Part shown: one piece after another, positions 47,273 to 58,844 of the stretch
Numbering within the stretch: the stretch's first letter is position 1
Layout of the letters: the number at the start of each line of letters is the position of its first letter
NCBI GenBank assembly: GCA_948567375.1
Contig: OX419759.1
Coordinates: 56,510,593 to 56,574,592, forward strand
Direction of reading: 5' to 3'
DNA length: 64,000 bases
Origin: Lunularia cruciata
Lineage: Eukaryota > Streptophyta > Marchantiopsida > Lunulariales > Lunulariaceae
Made by a program: the position numbers and the translations under genes
The notes under the pieces: model-generated
The model's database searches: none
Seen by the model: only the letters and a program-made list of their open reading frames with translations
What the model was told of the DNA's origin: nothing

Positions 47273-48240
47273 TCTACCACCATTTGGGATTTGACATAAT
47301 AGGAATTCCTTTCTACATCCTAAGCTACCAGGATCAGCAAGAATGGGATCAAATTGCCTCTCCTAGCCAAAGCTCTAAGTGTATAGATAATAGTGGGTCA
47401 GCTACTATGACAACAAGTGAGGATGGACTAGTCACCTAGGGCACCAGTCTAGAAACTAAAGATCTAAGGGTCAAACCTTCTTATGCACAATCTAATAGGA
47501 TGGGCAGATTTTGCCAAACAATGACCAAGATCTACTCTAAACTAGCTAGCCTCACGCTAGCAAGCTGGCCTTTGTAGCCTCTCATAGCCCTATGCCTTGA
47601 AGCCTTAGACAAATGAGGCCTTTCTTCTTGCCACTTCAAACCCTCTCTAAATTTAGAAAAACTCCTCCAAATCTACAAAACTCCTCCAAATCTGGCCAAA
47701 ATTTGATGTAAAATTTAACATAAACCCTAAAATTGCCTGACTGCCAAATCCTCCACTAATTCTTCACTCAAACCAAATTGAAAAATGGGTTTCTCCAAAT
47801 CACAAATTCACGGGCGTGGGTTCTAACTCCACCTTCAATTTCACTTTTTGAGCCCAACTCACAACAAATTGATCCTACTTCACCTCTTGAGCTCAAAATC
47901 ACAATTACCACTTGAAAATTACTTGCTCAACATTTGGCCAGCACTTCCGCACACCATCTACCCTATTGCCAATTCTGCATAAATTATTGAGCTTTTGCAC
48001 AATAAGGAAAACTTGAACTTTGATTGACCTACCAACGATCTACCAAGCTTGGAGATACCACCAACACTCACAATTCTTGCGCCTGATTTCCCCTTGACTC
48101 TCACTTCTATGATGTAAATAGTTTGGTAACACCACTCCAATCAACTCAACTCATATCAATTCTCGATCTATCACTTTATAAACTGCCAACAATTAGGCAC
48201 TAATTACATTCAAGCCACACCTACTCTAGCTAAGTGAATA
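47273..48240. other. Unassigned AT-rich sequence, possibly leader or LTR debris
   Basis: No gene is recognised. Short direct repeats (CTCCTCCAAATCTACAAAAC / CTCCTCCAAATCTGGCC near 47660-47700) and scattered CACAATT phrases are present. It lies before a plus-strand gag remnant and after the G insertion, so it may belong to K or L. Confidence 0.4.
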
Positions 48241-48249
48241 CAGGTGATG

Positions 48250-49780
48250 CTCACTGGTCTATGTCATGAAGGAATCATGGACCTACAGTTATAGGACTTG
48301 ATGCAAGGAATGCAAGGGATGTTGAACAAGTTTTGGTAGATCAAGATGACCATGGAGGCATTGCAAAGTCAAGTACATACCTTCAAGAATGATTGGATAA
48401 TGCATGAAAGGGAACAATCTGAAAACCCCAACACCAATGGTTGAAGTACTTGGAGAGTTACTCATGCCAATGACACCAACCTTGTTAACAATGAAACCAC
48501 GTTGTTACTACAGATGAAGAAGATATGCAATATCAAGCCTTACAAGGGGCAATGTTCTATGGAGTTATAGAGAATTGGATTTCAAGAATGAAGTAATATT
48601 CCCGATATTCAATAGAAGCTTTAGAACAACATACAAGAGTATGTGGAGGCATTTCTCAATCTACAAATTGCAAGAATAGACATTAGTCTAGCAAAAGCTC
48701 TGGATAATTTCAATTGAGGATTAAAAGAGCAAATTTGCCAAGAAGTAATGATACAAAATCCTTGCATTATTTTTGAAGCCATTGCTTGCACTTAGAAAAT
48801 AGCAGGGGCGCTTGGAGGAGGTGAAAAGATAGTCCCAGCTCAACATTATTGGGATGAAATACAACACTTTGGTTTTGAGACCAAGGGGCATGACCGCTCC
48901 AAGGAGAATTGGGACAAGGAGAAGAAAGGAGAGATGGAGTCCCACAAGGAAAGGGACTTGAGCAAAACAATATCATTGTTAAAATTTTGGCTGAGTTGGG
49001 CACTTATCCATCAACTATTGTGCTTGTCTCCTTAGAGGCACTTGGCCTCCACACAAGCAATCTTTGAAAAACATGGAGAGACAAATTGAAGAGGAGGATG
49101 CAAAAATCACATTGGAAAACAAGGATTGCCAATAAATATACCTTGTGGCCTTACTAACTCAATGGAGAAGCAAAAAAGTGAGGAGAGGAAGAGGACAAAT
49201 GCCCAAAGAGTCAAGGATTACAAAATCACAATTGATTGTTGTCAATGGAATCTAGAAGGCAATCGAGTGAAAGTATTGATAGACCTTAAAGCAATAGAGA
49301 ATTTCTTGTCTCACTTTATTGAAATAAGATTGGAGATAGATCTAGATAAGGATGAGAAGGAAGAATTAGAGTCACATAATGGGTAGAAAAAGAAGATAGA
49401 GTCATTATCTAAAAAGGTAACACTCTCTAAAGGAGAGTATCAAGAAGCAATTGAGTGGTGAGTGATATGGTTAGCTCATTATTAAACAATTGTAGGCATG
49501 CCATGGATGGAGCATAACATCCCTATGGTTGATTGGAGGAAGACATAGTAAGAAATCACTAATGGAAGATCATTGGGTTAAAGGAAGATTAGATAAGCAA
49601 GAATTATTTCTTTATGTTATAGTGACAATAGTTATCTATAAGATAGATAGACGTTTCATGGGTTCTAATCCAAGAAGTCTATAGTGCACAACTTGATGGA
49701 CAAATTCCTTAGAGATTGAAAGATGTGGTCAATGAGTTTCAAGATGTCTTCTTGGATGATCCACCTCAAGATTACCACCA
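48250..49780 (+). pseudogene. Element K: gag-protease-RT start remnant
   Basis: The plus strand gives a gag core (VEAFLNLQIARIDISLAKAL, then EQICQEVMIQNPCIIFEAIA) and a protease with GMPWMEHNIPMVDWRK. The RT entry follows (VNEFQDVFLDDPPQD) and breaks off near 49780. An open stretch at 49126-49386 reads CQWNLEGNRVKVLIDLKAIE, the protease N-terminal region, where the active-site motif is decayed. It is of chromovirus-like style, and the rest of pol is absent because element I follows in the opposite orientation. Confidence 0.65.
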
Positions 49781-51200
49781 AAAAGGAGAGTAGATTACAA
49801 CATACCTTATACTTTGCATTGCAATCAAATGATAAAACTTTTCATTATGAAACCGATCATCTACATCCACTTCTAGGTCTTGAGTTTCTAACCTGGACAA
49901 GAAGTCTACATTTGAATGGAAAGCTCCCATCTTTACTTTCATAATGTATGTGAAGTCTTGGAACAAAATCCATCTTGCAATTTGCCCCCAAAAAAATTTG
50001 CCTTCTTTACCAAATGTTGCAAAGCATAATGGTCCACATAGAAGACAAACTTGTATCCCAACAAACAATGGAAACACTTCTTTCATGCATACACCATTTT
50101 GAATGCTTCTCTTTTAGTCATCAAATAGTTCTTTTTTACAACTAAAAGCTATCAGTTGGTGTAATAAATCAGATAGTCTTTCTTACTCTTTTCCCTTTGA
50201 CTTAGGACTACTACAATTGCCATGGATAAAGTGCCCTCATACACATGAAAAGGGACATCCCATTTGGGCCCCTCATAACTTGTGCTTCCACTACTTTCTT
50301 CTTCAACACTTGGAAATCTTCTTTTTGTTCTACTTCCCATAAATAGTCCTTGGACTTCTTCAAAAGCTTTGTTTGAGGTGCAATAAGCAGCACATAATTT
50401 GATACAAACATCTATAGTATCCAACATGTCTCAAGAATGCTCTTAGCTCCTAAATGTTTCTAGAAGATTTTGACATTCATATTACTTTCACCTTCTTGAC
50501 ATCAACTTCAATACCTTGGCTTGAGACCCAATGCTCCAAAAGAATTCCTTCTTTCATTGCAAAGAAGCATTTCTCTAAGTGTAATGGCAAGCTAGCAAAA
50601 CAACACCTTTAAAAAGTTTGGTGAAGGTAATCCAAATGTACTTTTCTTTGGCCAAATGTGCAAAATTCATCAATAAAACTTCCACAAATTTTCATACAAA
50701 ATCTTTAAAAATATCATTCATCATCTATTGGAAAGTAGTGGGAGCATTACACAACCTGAAGGGCATTTAATTCTAAGCAAAGGTGCCCCAATTGGTGGTA
50801 AATATGGTCTTATCCTTATCTTCTTCTTGAATGGATACTTGATTAAAGCTTGAAAATCCATTGAGAAAACTATAATAAGGATGACCAACTTCTTGGTCCA
50901 AAATAGTATAAATAAAAGGAAAAGGATGATGATCATTCCTTGCTTGCATTCAGCTTGCAAAAATCTTAGCACACTTGAATCTTCCTTATCTTCTTTTTTA
51001 AAACAATGACAATGGGAGAAACCCACTCATTGCTCAAGACTAGTAAGATTAATCCAGCTCCTAAGTACTTGTTGATTTCATCTTTCACCACAAGTGAGTA
51101 CTTTGAGTTTAGGCAATATTGTCTCTGCCAAACCGGAATTGCAACTTCAAAAAGATCAATCCAATGTTCCACAAATTGCCAAGGAATTCCTAGCATTTGA
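49780..51200 (-). pseudogene. Element I: reverse transcriptase and RNase H
   Basis: This is a relative of element C. RNase H C-terminus reads FTYIMKVKMGAFHSNVDFLS with a following linker (49772-50086), and its start is KWDVPFHVYEGTLSMAIVVV (50152-50427). RT entry reads DEINKYLGAGLILLVLSNEW (50966-51292). The palm and thumb between are heavily decayed. The left end stops at the junction with K, so integrase is lost. Confidence 0.75.
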
Positions 51201-52011
51201 TCAATAGACCAGGAAAATACATCTTGGTACTCAATAAACAAGGCAATGTATCCTGCCAACTTGTCCAAAGTGATTGTCTTTGAAACTTTCAAAACTTTGC
51301 CTTTGGATAAGACAACATCTTGACATTCATCAAGGTTGATGACTCCTTCAACATGACTGAATCTATATGTCTTGGCTCAACCCAAGTCATATAGAGTTCA
51401 ACCCACTTTCTTCAAAATCATTATCACCTAAGTTGATGTCATATAGGTCTTCATCTTTGACCTCTACCTCATAGCATCCCAAGTTATTGACTTGGACTTC
51501 TTCATCCAAATCTTCGGAAGACAAAGATGGTGAAACTTTGGATTCATCTTTGTCTTTGGACAAACTGGTTTCCTTGAGGTGAAGAACCTTCATCCAACTC
51601 ATTTTCACTAGCTTTTGGTCTTTGGACAAGATGTCCCTTAAACCTCAACTTCTATTGATGCCAATCCACAACAACTTGAGCATTTTACAACCAGGGTCTT
51701 CCAACCAATAGTGGATAACCAATTTTGGTTACTAGTCTAAACATGATGTATTTCAATTTGAAGGACACTCCCCCAATGATTGTGATGTGACATTGGACAA
51801 CATCCCTAAAGGTCATCTCCTAGTCTGGTTTGCAAAGTTCAAAATTTGGGGTGTAGGCTCAAACATGTGATACTCCAATCTATGCAGTGTATCCTTTTTC
51901 ATTACATTCACACCTTAACTTAAGTCAATGGGTATAGATATTATGTACATCCCATGATCTCCTCATCCACTTTAAGAGATCTCAAATCTTCTTGTTTGAT
52001 ACGGTTTATGT
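51201..52011 (-). pseudogene. Element I: protease and acidic linker
   Basis: The segment 51629-51387 is the acidic linker (SLSKDKDESKVSPSLSSED), matching that of C. The protease region near 51760-51960 reads MFEPTPQILNFANQTRR and IDL, with the active site decayed. It is broken at 52011 by the J insertion. Confidence 0.65.
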
Positions 52012-52744
52012 GTAATACCAATAGCTAAATAGATGATCTAGAGAGAAAATGATTCTATATGAAATTTGGTTTGGTAACATATGGAAGTATGTTATACATG
52101 ATGGACTAAGTAGATTAGACAAAAGTTTCACCAAAAGAGTACTTCTACTAATAGGCCAGAAACCAAAACATGCTTGGAAACTTTAGAATCAATAGCTAGG
52201 CATAGGGGTGGTGACATCTAGAAAGATGTTATGCATGATGGAGAAAGTAGATCAGATAGAGATATCACCAAAAGAGCACCTTTACTAATAGGGTAGAAGC
52301 CAAAATAGGCCTGGAAACTTTAGAGGCAATTTCAAAGGCCTAAATGGATGAATAAGGCTTAAAAAATATGCAAATTCCCCCAATGGAAGAAAGGTTGGCC
52401 TTCTCCTTCCCCCTCATTTGTCTTACTGAGATCTTTCCAACAATACCTCACCCATGTGATTTTGAGATTCCCTAAAAGATTCCCTAAAAGATTCCCTCTA
52501 ATCAAAGCATGTTTGGCCAACTAGATGGGACCAAGACCAACATATCACTCATCCAAGAAAGTAATTTAAGGGTGGAGCTCATTGATAGGTCACCTATCCA
52601 TGTACCTAATCCTATGATGGAGCTTCCTTGGAGGAGATCCTCTTTGGCTATATAATAAAGAGAAGGTGCTCCTTTGAAGAATTGGAGTTTGAGTGTGGGA
52701 TTCATGTTTTCTCTATTGTGTTTCTCTATCCTCAGAATATTACA
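52012..52744 (+). mobile_element. Element J: 733-bp solo LTR in element I
   Basis: It begins TGTAATACC and ends GAATATTACA, with a 7-bp terminal inverted repeat (TGTAATA/TATTACA). The flanks TTATG (52007-52011) and ATATG (52745-52749) are a likely 5-bp target duplication with one change. Element C is continuous at the matching place. CTATATAATAAAG near 52648-52660 is a plausible TATA, favouring plus orientation. A short GATTCCCTAAAA repeat lies at 52463-52498. There are no genes. Confidence 0.8.
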
Positions 52745-54148
52745 ATATGGCAGGCAATTCTTTCTTGGTCATCGCCCTTACTTTCTTAAGGGCCAAACTT
52801 AGTTGCTTCTTGTAATGATTATTGTCCTCCAATAATTGCTTAAATGTAATGTTGGCCTGGGTAGATGCCAAATCTGCCACAATATTATATTGTGGTACTC
52901 CTTTGAGTTTCATCTTCTTGCCCTTGGTCTTTGGGCTTGAGGTTTCCTCCTTCTTTGACCTTTCTTTTAGGATATTGATAGGAGTACCAATGGTTTGGAC
53001 TTGAGGTACTTTGGGTTTACCCACCTTAGCTTGTATAAGACCCTCTACCTTGAATTGGATGTTCACCACACATGGAGGCTTTGTCTTTGGGTCCTCCAAA
53101 CTCATTTGATGAGTCCATGTCCATTGTATTGCCTCATGAATTTCCTTTTGCAGGGCTTTAGCTTTGGGTTTGGCCATAATTATCTCTTCTTTTATAGATA
53201 GGATTGATTTAGGCCAAAGTCTCTTTGCTTTTCTAGAAGACAAAGAAGTGGTACTCCCTTCTTTGGGATCATGCTTCTTTTTCCCCGAGCATGTTTCAAA
53301 TTGCAACACTTTAAGAATTGGCCAGTCCACTTTTGGAAACCTAGTCTCCTTTAGATTGCAGCACAATGCACTCAGCCAGAGTCTATACATATTTCACTGG
53401 AGGCTTCAGGTTGGGTGTTTGTGTGCACTAATTTCCAACGTGGCCCAAACCTTTACAATTTCCACAAAGTGGAACTTACCCAATCTGATGCCTTGGCTGA
53501 CTAGGGCATTTGGAGACTATAGAGCCACAATTGTAACACACACCCAGTGCAACCTTTTGAGGCCTATTTAGGCTGCACATTGCCATTCTTTGTTAGGGAG
53601 TATTGTTGTTGTTGTACTCCTTAGGTCCATACCTTGGACCTTGGTATAATGTGCTCACCAAAAACTGTACCTCTTGTGTCTGGTACACTGCCTCTTCTTC
53701 CGAATGAAGGAGGTTTTATTTTGTCCTTTGCCCTAATCATTTGGATTTTAAAATCCATAAACTCTTTAATCAAAGTCTTTGACTTATTGTCTATCTTATT
53801 TACCTTCAATTTATTGTCCTCATTATTGACCTCTCCAACAAATGTTTTGCTGGAGAGGTCAATTTTTTCTTTCCTCCACGTCTTTGGGTTCTTCTTGGCT
53901 TAACATCTTCTTCAGATTCTGACAAAGAACTAGACAACATAGAGGATTCTTCTAAAGAAGGAGAGGTACCACGAGAAGCTCTTTGTTTGGGCTTCTTGCC
54001 TTTCTTTTCCTGGTTTCTTTGGATACCAAATGAATGAGAGTGGGCTGCCTCGTATCTAGCAACATGCTTGAGTACTTTGTCAAGGGAAGTTATGTTCCTT
54101 TCCTTTGTAAAGTTCCAAATTTTTGGTGATAGTCCACCGAGGAACCAT
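52745..54148 (-). pseudogene. Element I: gag and nucleocapsid
   Basis: A 216-codon open stretch (53390-52740) is Lys/Glu-rich and matches the gag-protease spacer of element C (VPQYNIVADLASTQANITFK, QLLEDNNHYKKQLSLALKK). Zinc-knuckle remnants CYNCGSIVSKCPS and CGNCKGLGHVGN lie near 53440-53560. The Ser-rich region matching C near 37260-37400 follows. The frame is cut at 54148 by the left LTR of H, so the gag N-terminus is missing. Confidence 0.72.
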
Positions 54149-54557
54149 GTAAAAGATCAAACCGAGGAGAGAAATAGGAGAATGGAAACTCACATTGGGA
54201 CACTTGAATGTTGGAAAACTCTAAATGTCTAGCATGAGATTTGGCTCTTGTATTTATAGGGATCATACAAGGCTCTTGGTAAGCTTCTCAAGAAGTTTCC
54301 TTGAGCCACGTTCTTGGAGTGCAAGCCAAGTTAATTGGGAAGCGTCTCAAGAAGCTTCCTTTTAGGAGCTACTTACTTGGCGTGCAAGCTAAGTTTGTTG
54401 GAAGCTTCTAGAAGCTACCTACTTGGAGTGCAAGCTAAGCTAGCCGGGAAGCTTCCCAAGAAGCTTCTAGATACTTCTAGAATATTCTATACTAATTTGT
54501 CTTATTTGCTACTTTGTTAACCCTACTAAGTTTGTTGCTAAACTCCATATTGTTACA
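54149..54557 (-). repeat. Element H 3' LTR
   Basis: It is 409 bp, from TGTAAAAGAT to ATTGTTACA on the plus strand (TG...CA on both strands). Three diverged units of the form TTGG(A/C)GTGCAAGC(C/T)AAG lie at about 54314, 54378 and 54423, each followed by GAAGCTTC-rich sequence. TATA is CTATAAATA on the minus strand (54251-54259). The polypurine-like AGCAGTGGAGGAATG adjoins it on the internal side. Confidence 0.9.
54401..54487. promoter_or_regulatory. Heat-shock-element array in the LTR of H
   Basis: At 54401-54413, GAAGCTTCTAGAA is a perfect three-unit heat-shock element (GAAnnTTCnnGAA). At 54460-54487 six units follow in exact 5-bp phase: GAA, TTC, GAT, TTC, GAA, TTC, with one base off consensus. 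Two-unit sites (GAAGTTTC, GAAGCTTC) occur at about 54282-54345. All lie upstream of the TATA box on the element strand, in U3, where activators bind. Confidence 0.7.
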
Positions 54558-54589
54558 CATTCCTCCACTGCTAGTTGGTGATGTCCTCG

Positions 54590-55058
54590 TTGCTAGTGAA
54601 GCTTCAAACTCATGGATAGCCAATTGTGCATTCTGGAGATGAGAAAGAGGTTCCCATGTGGCATCATGAAGGGGATACCCTTTCCAAAGGACCTTGTACT
54701 TAGTATGTCATTGATGGTCTCATTGAATGTAGCGACATGCAAGGATACAATCAACTTTGTACTCCTCATGATCATTGATAGGAAGAGGAGGACGGGGAAG
54801 TTGGACTCAAGAGGAAAAAGAAGAGGGGCTAGGAACAAAGAGTTTCAACTTGGAAATATGAAAGACAGGATAGACATGCATATGACAAAGCAAGGCAAAT
54901 TGATAAGCAACATGAGAGACAATTTGGGTGACATCAAAGGGTCCTATCCAATTAGTGGCAAGTTTGCAAACTTGGGTATCAAGTGGGAGGGGTAGGTTAC
55001 TAGAGGATAGTATGAATTTATCACCAACTTCCAAGGTAAGATCACAACGATGGTCTGC
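54590..55058 (-). pseudogene. Element H integrase C-terminus and chromodomain
   Basis: From right to left, VGDKFILSSSNLPL is followed by the GPF module (TNWIGPFDVTQIVSHVAYQF, then HVYPVFHISKLKLF). The chromodomain follows: EEYKVDCILACRYIQ, then HTKYKVLWKGYPLHDATWEP near 54640-54760. The second part has the Trp and the WEP signature of chromodomains that bind methylated histone H3. Two TGA codons interrupt it and one TGA separates it from the GPF module. In chromoviruses this domain steers integration into heterochromatin. Confidence 0.85.
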
Positions 55059-55851
55059 TGTGACAACCCGGCAAATATCACTTTTGCGGTAATCGGGTAA
55101 GTAAAGTTTGTTCCCGCAGAGATACGAGTCTGAAATGTCCAAATACGAAGCAAAGTAACAATTTTAGTTCTTCTTGGTTGCGTCTTTAATCTCTCAGGTA
55201 GAAACCACACCCAGAAGAGAGTAACAAGCACTGATTCGCAGTCTTGTCACAAATTCACACTCCTTAATCACAACTCCATCAAATCTTTCCAAACAATCTT
55301 GATTGTGATGATTCAGGCTCTCCCGAAAATGGCACTTCACTGCAAAACGACTTCGTCTCAAAATTGTGTTCCACCCCTCCACTGAAGGCACAACTTCCTT
55401 GATTGAAATTGCTTCACATCAACTTTGCACTGCACTCCAAAATGTAGAATACTACCAACACTACAATTCCTCTCAGATCTGTCAAGGCATTGCTCCGATT
55501 GCACTTCACTCAGGATCAAACACACAGAATGAAGATCAAGGCTATGGAATCCAACATCCAACAAGCACTCTGACTTGCACTTTGAATTTTTCCAAACATT
55601 CACAAACACAAGTACAACATTGATACTCGGAATCAAGCTCAAGCGACGAGCACTATTTCACAGCACTTCGCTTTATCTATTCTCAGAAATAATGAGTACT
55701 GAACAACATGATATTGCGAATGTCACTCTTAAGTAGTGAATCAATCGGCAATTCTAACAACTATACCGTTCTACCACAACTATTCTAACTTGCAGATCCG
55801 AAATGACAATGCACCTCTTCATATCTGCCCCTTCAAATCTCAAATCGGTTA

Positions 55852-58426
55852 CTAATCCAATCCAATGTCTTCTTCTTCCTCGGCTTTCAAACCTGAACCC
55901 GAAGTAATCTTACTTCCTACTACTCTTTCCTCGGGTTTCACATCTCCTACATCTTCTACCAGATCCAGCAATTCTCTTTCCTGATCTGAAATTGCACTAG
56001 TGGGTAATCTATCTAACTCTTCATCCTTCAACCCACTCTTCTCTAATGTCTCTGAGGGCAACTCCGAAGACATTTGGATTCCTATGTTATCTACTTCAGG
56101 TTTTGCCTTAACATCCTGCCGAAGCTTTTCTAACTCTATTTTCACTAAGTCTAATCTAATTGAAATATTGTCTTCTACTTCTAAGATCTTCCTGTCTACA
56201 CGAGTTCTGAGACTAATTAACAAGGCATTCAAATCAGTGTCCTTCGCTTGTCTTCGCCTCGTCTCCTGCACCAACAACTTCAACTCGTGCAGTCGCGCTT
56301 CTTCAATTCGAACGTTGGCTTCTGTACTTAACATTGCGTTCACTCTGAGGACTATTTCCTTCAATGGCTCCAATCTTGTCTTTTGTTCTCGTTCCTGATC
56401 TGCAAGCCATTCCTCTTTGTACATCGCCAATTCTTCTTTGAACTCGGCCTTCACCGCCTCCTTCTCTTTCTCCTTCTGTACAACTTTCTCTTCCTGATTA
56501 CGAAGTAATTCTCGTAATCTCTCTTCTTCTCTATACCGCACAGACAACTCTCTTTGCCAGAGCTGCTTCTTCTCCTCCATACTCTCCATTAGTCGATCGA
56601 GCTCTTGGTCCTTTGATGCTACCCTCGCCATAGCATGGATAAGCTCTACTCTTGAATCAGCAAATTGCTGCTTCAAGATTTTGTGCTCCGCTACCTATCT
56701 CTCCCTTGCGATGTCACTCTTCCTCGCAAGATCCTCTCGATAACTCACTTCTCTCTTTAGGTCTTCGATTACCTGACTTCTCTCTACTGCTTCTGCTCGC
56801 AATACTTCTCTCTCTTCCTCACCTCGGGTTACACTCTTCTTCAACTCCGAGTTCTCTTCTTCTAATCTTGATAAGACCTGCAAAACAGTCTTCACCTCTG
56901 GACAAGTAGACTGCATCTCCTTCTTCTTCTGTTCCAACTTCACCAACAGCGGGCACACTACTTCTTGCAGGTAATCTACTCCATTACTGGCAACTTCTTC
57001 CTCCCGTGGAGTAGTCTCTCTTCTCTCTTTGTGTTCTCCCGATACTCACCTTCTTCTCTAGAGTCTTCGTATTAGAATCGACGCCTCACTACTCGAGCTT
57101 TCTTCTACCTCTTCCTTCACTCTACTCGGCCCCGCTTCACACTTCACCTTACATCTTGAGCGAACTCCTCGCTGTACTGCGATCTTCTTCTCCTCTAGCA
57201 CCGGTACTTTGTCTTCCAGTGCCGCATTGTCTTCGGCTTCTACTTCGGCTTGCACTTCTTCTTCATATTCTTCAGCCGCTGGTGCCGAGATCATTTCTCC
57301 ACCGTCTTCACTGTCACTGCTAGTATCTCCACTCTGCAGTGTCAGCTCAGGTTCCTCCTCACGTTCCAAGTCCTCTGTTTTGAGCTCGGCTTCTCCTTCT
57401 GAGTCTTCATCTTCTGACTCAATCACCACCATCCCTCGCCTCGGGTTATTTTTCTGCATCTTCCGAGGTTTCTTGTTTTCTTCGGCTTCTGCTTGCCGAT
57501 TTCTCTTCTTCGTCGGGGTACTTACCATGACCTCCACGTTTTTCCCTGTCTTCGCATAGTAGTCGTCCGTGCTCCGGATTTGGAGAATGTATTGCTGCTC
57601 CTCCGCGTCGACTTCTCTTCTCAAGTCAGGATGGAAATGAGACACCATTCTATTGTGCTCCGCCAAATTGAGCAAATTCAACCCGAGGTAGAAATGTGCT
57701 ACAAATGGTATGATGTAGTGTGGAGGCAGCTTATCCCATAGATTCCACACCATCTGCCTCGTTCTCTCGTGAAAGCACCTTGCCCAATTGATCGGTTCTC
57801 CTGCAAATAACTTGTGAAAGAACACCGCTTGGTGTTTCATCACATAAGTGGTTCTCTCCGGCTTCAAGATGGCCATTAGTGCACTCACAATTCCTCTCCT
57901 CATAGGGTCTTTGTAGCTCTCAACTTTGTACCCATTCTTTGTTCTCTTTGATGAGAAGGCATCTCTCACCTCCTGCGTTTCTTGGGCTATCTCTCCTTTC
58001 CCCAAGAACGTGGCTCCCTGCTCCAAACCCGCCTCCTTCCTGAGTGCGAGTCTCCAATCCGACTTTGTCCAGCGAGCCGGATTTCCTCTCTTCCCTTCTT
58101 CCTCGGGACCATCGAGACATTTACTCTCGATGATTTCTGTCATGAATCCTGGAAAACTTACGTTCCAATTCCATGCCAGAAAAGTGATCTGAAGTCGGTT
58201 CAAGACTTCGATCCTTGCTACTACATCTATTCTCCGAATCGCATGATTTCTCACTGCAAATTCAGAGTTTTTCTTCCCTCCTCCCATCTCTCCTGCTTTC
58301 TTATTGTCTCTTGATTTCTCTCTCGCGACTTCTCCCTTGCGCACTAACCCAAGAAACAACTCTATTTCCCTTTCCCCGATCACCTGCAAGACAACTTCTC
58401 AACGGCAAAGGAAAATTGCTCGACAT
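55852..58426 (-). pseudogene. LTR-encoded protein, best copy (in F): Trp-rich domain, acidic tract, coiled coil
   Basis: The frame runs from ATG 58426-58424 (MSSNFPLPLRSCLAG; a small indel follows) or ATG 58287-58285 (MGGGKKNSEFAVRNHAIRR) to TAG 55854-55852, about 850-860 codons. A 430-codon part is open to TAG 57060-57058. Domains: a basic N-terminus; a conserved domain with WTKSDWRLAL, YVMKHQAVFFHKLFAGEP and WARCFHERTRQMVWNLWDKL; an acidic Ser/Glu tract (ESEDEDSEGEAELKTED); and after the stop, a coiled coil of about 370 codons rich in Glu, Arg and Leu (LERLEEENSELKK-like heptads, EEKKQLWQRELSVRYREEER). I do not recognise it. The pattern of a HxxxFFHKLFxGEPINWA helix faintly recalls plant transposon-associated domains. 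F keeps TGG where C and G have TAG. Confidence 0.8.
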
Positions 58427-58444
58427 TTTGTCATTGCAGTTTCG

Positions 58445-58453
58445 ATTTTTATA
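58445..58453 (-). promoter_or_regulatory. TATA box of giant LTR F
   Basis: CTATAAAAA on the minus strand lies about 20-30 bases before the first ATG of the LTR frame, as in G. It suggests that the frame is transcribed from within the LTR, with a very short leader. Confidence 0.55.
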
Positions 58454-58844
58454 GAGTTGCACTTCTTTGTCTTCTGTTGCTTTGAGTTTCTACCGAGAAA
58501 TCAAACCTCCTGCATGCACCTGTCACTGTCAATCAACCTTCTCGGGTATGAGCCGCCAGTTTTGAAACGGCCCCTTCTTGAATTTCTCGCCCCGACGAAA
58601 GGTTGTTAGACTTTCTTCACCTCGGGTTGAGCTCCCCCGATCCGAAGACAATTTACTTCGTATTGTATGCTGACACTGCATTTCCGAGTACTTTGCCTTA
58701 TGACCCGGAGTCACTTTACTTCGGGTTTCATCCCGAAGACAATTTTCTTTGCCTTCTTCAGCCATACAGGCGCAATCCGACTTCTCTATACACTTCTTCT
58801 CCTTTGTTTTGAAAAAAAAAAAAAAATGTGGGCACCACATCCGC

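Larger units (their letters stand above)
55059..58839 (-). mobile_element. Element F: solo giant LTR inside the integrase of H
   Basis: It begins TGTGACAACC and ends GGCACCACA on the plus strand, 3781 bp, with TG...CA ends. The flanks are TCTGC (55054-55058) and TCCGC (58840-58844), a 5-bp duplication with one change. The integrase reading frame of H stops at the right flank (NHQKEC) and resumes at the left flank (DHRCDLTLEVGD), so the insertion is precise. There is no internal element sequence, so it is a solo LTR. It is the most complete copy of the giant LTR here. Confidence 0.93.
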
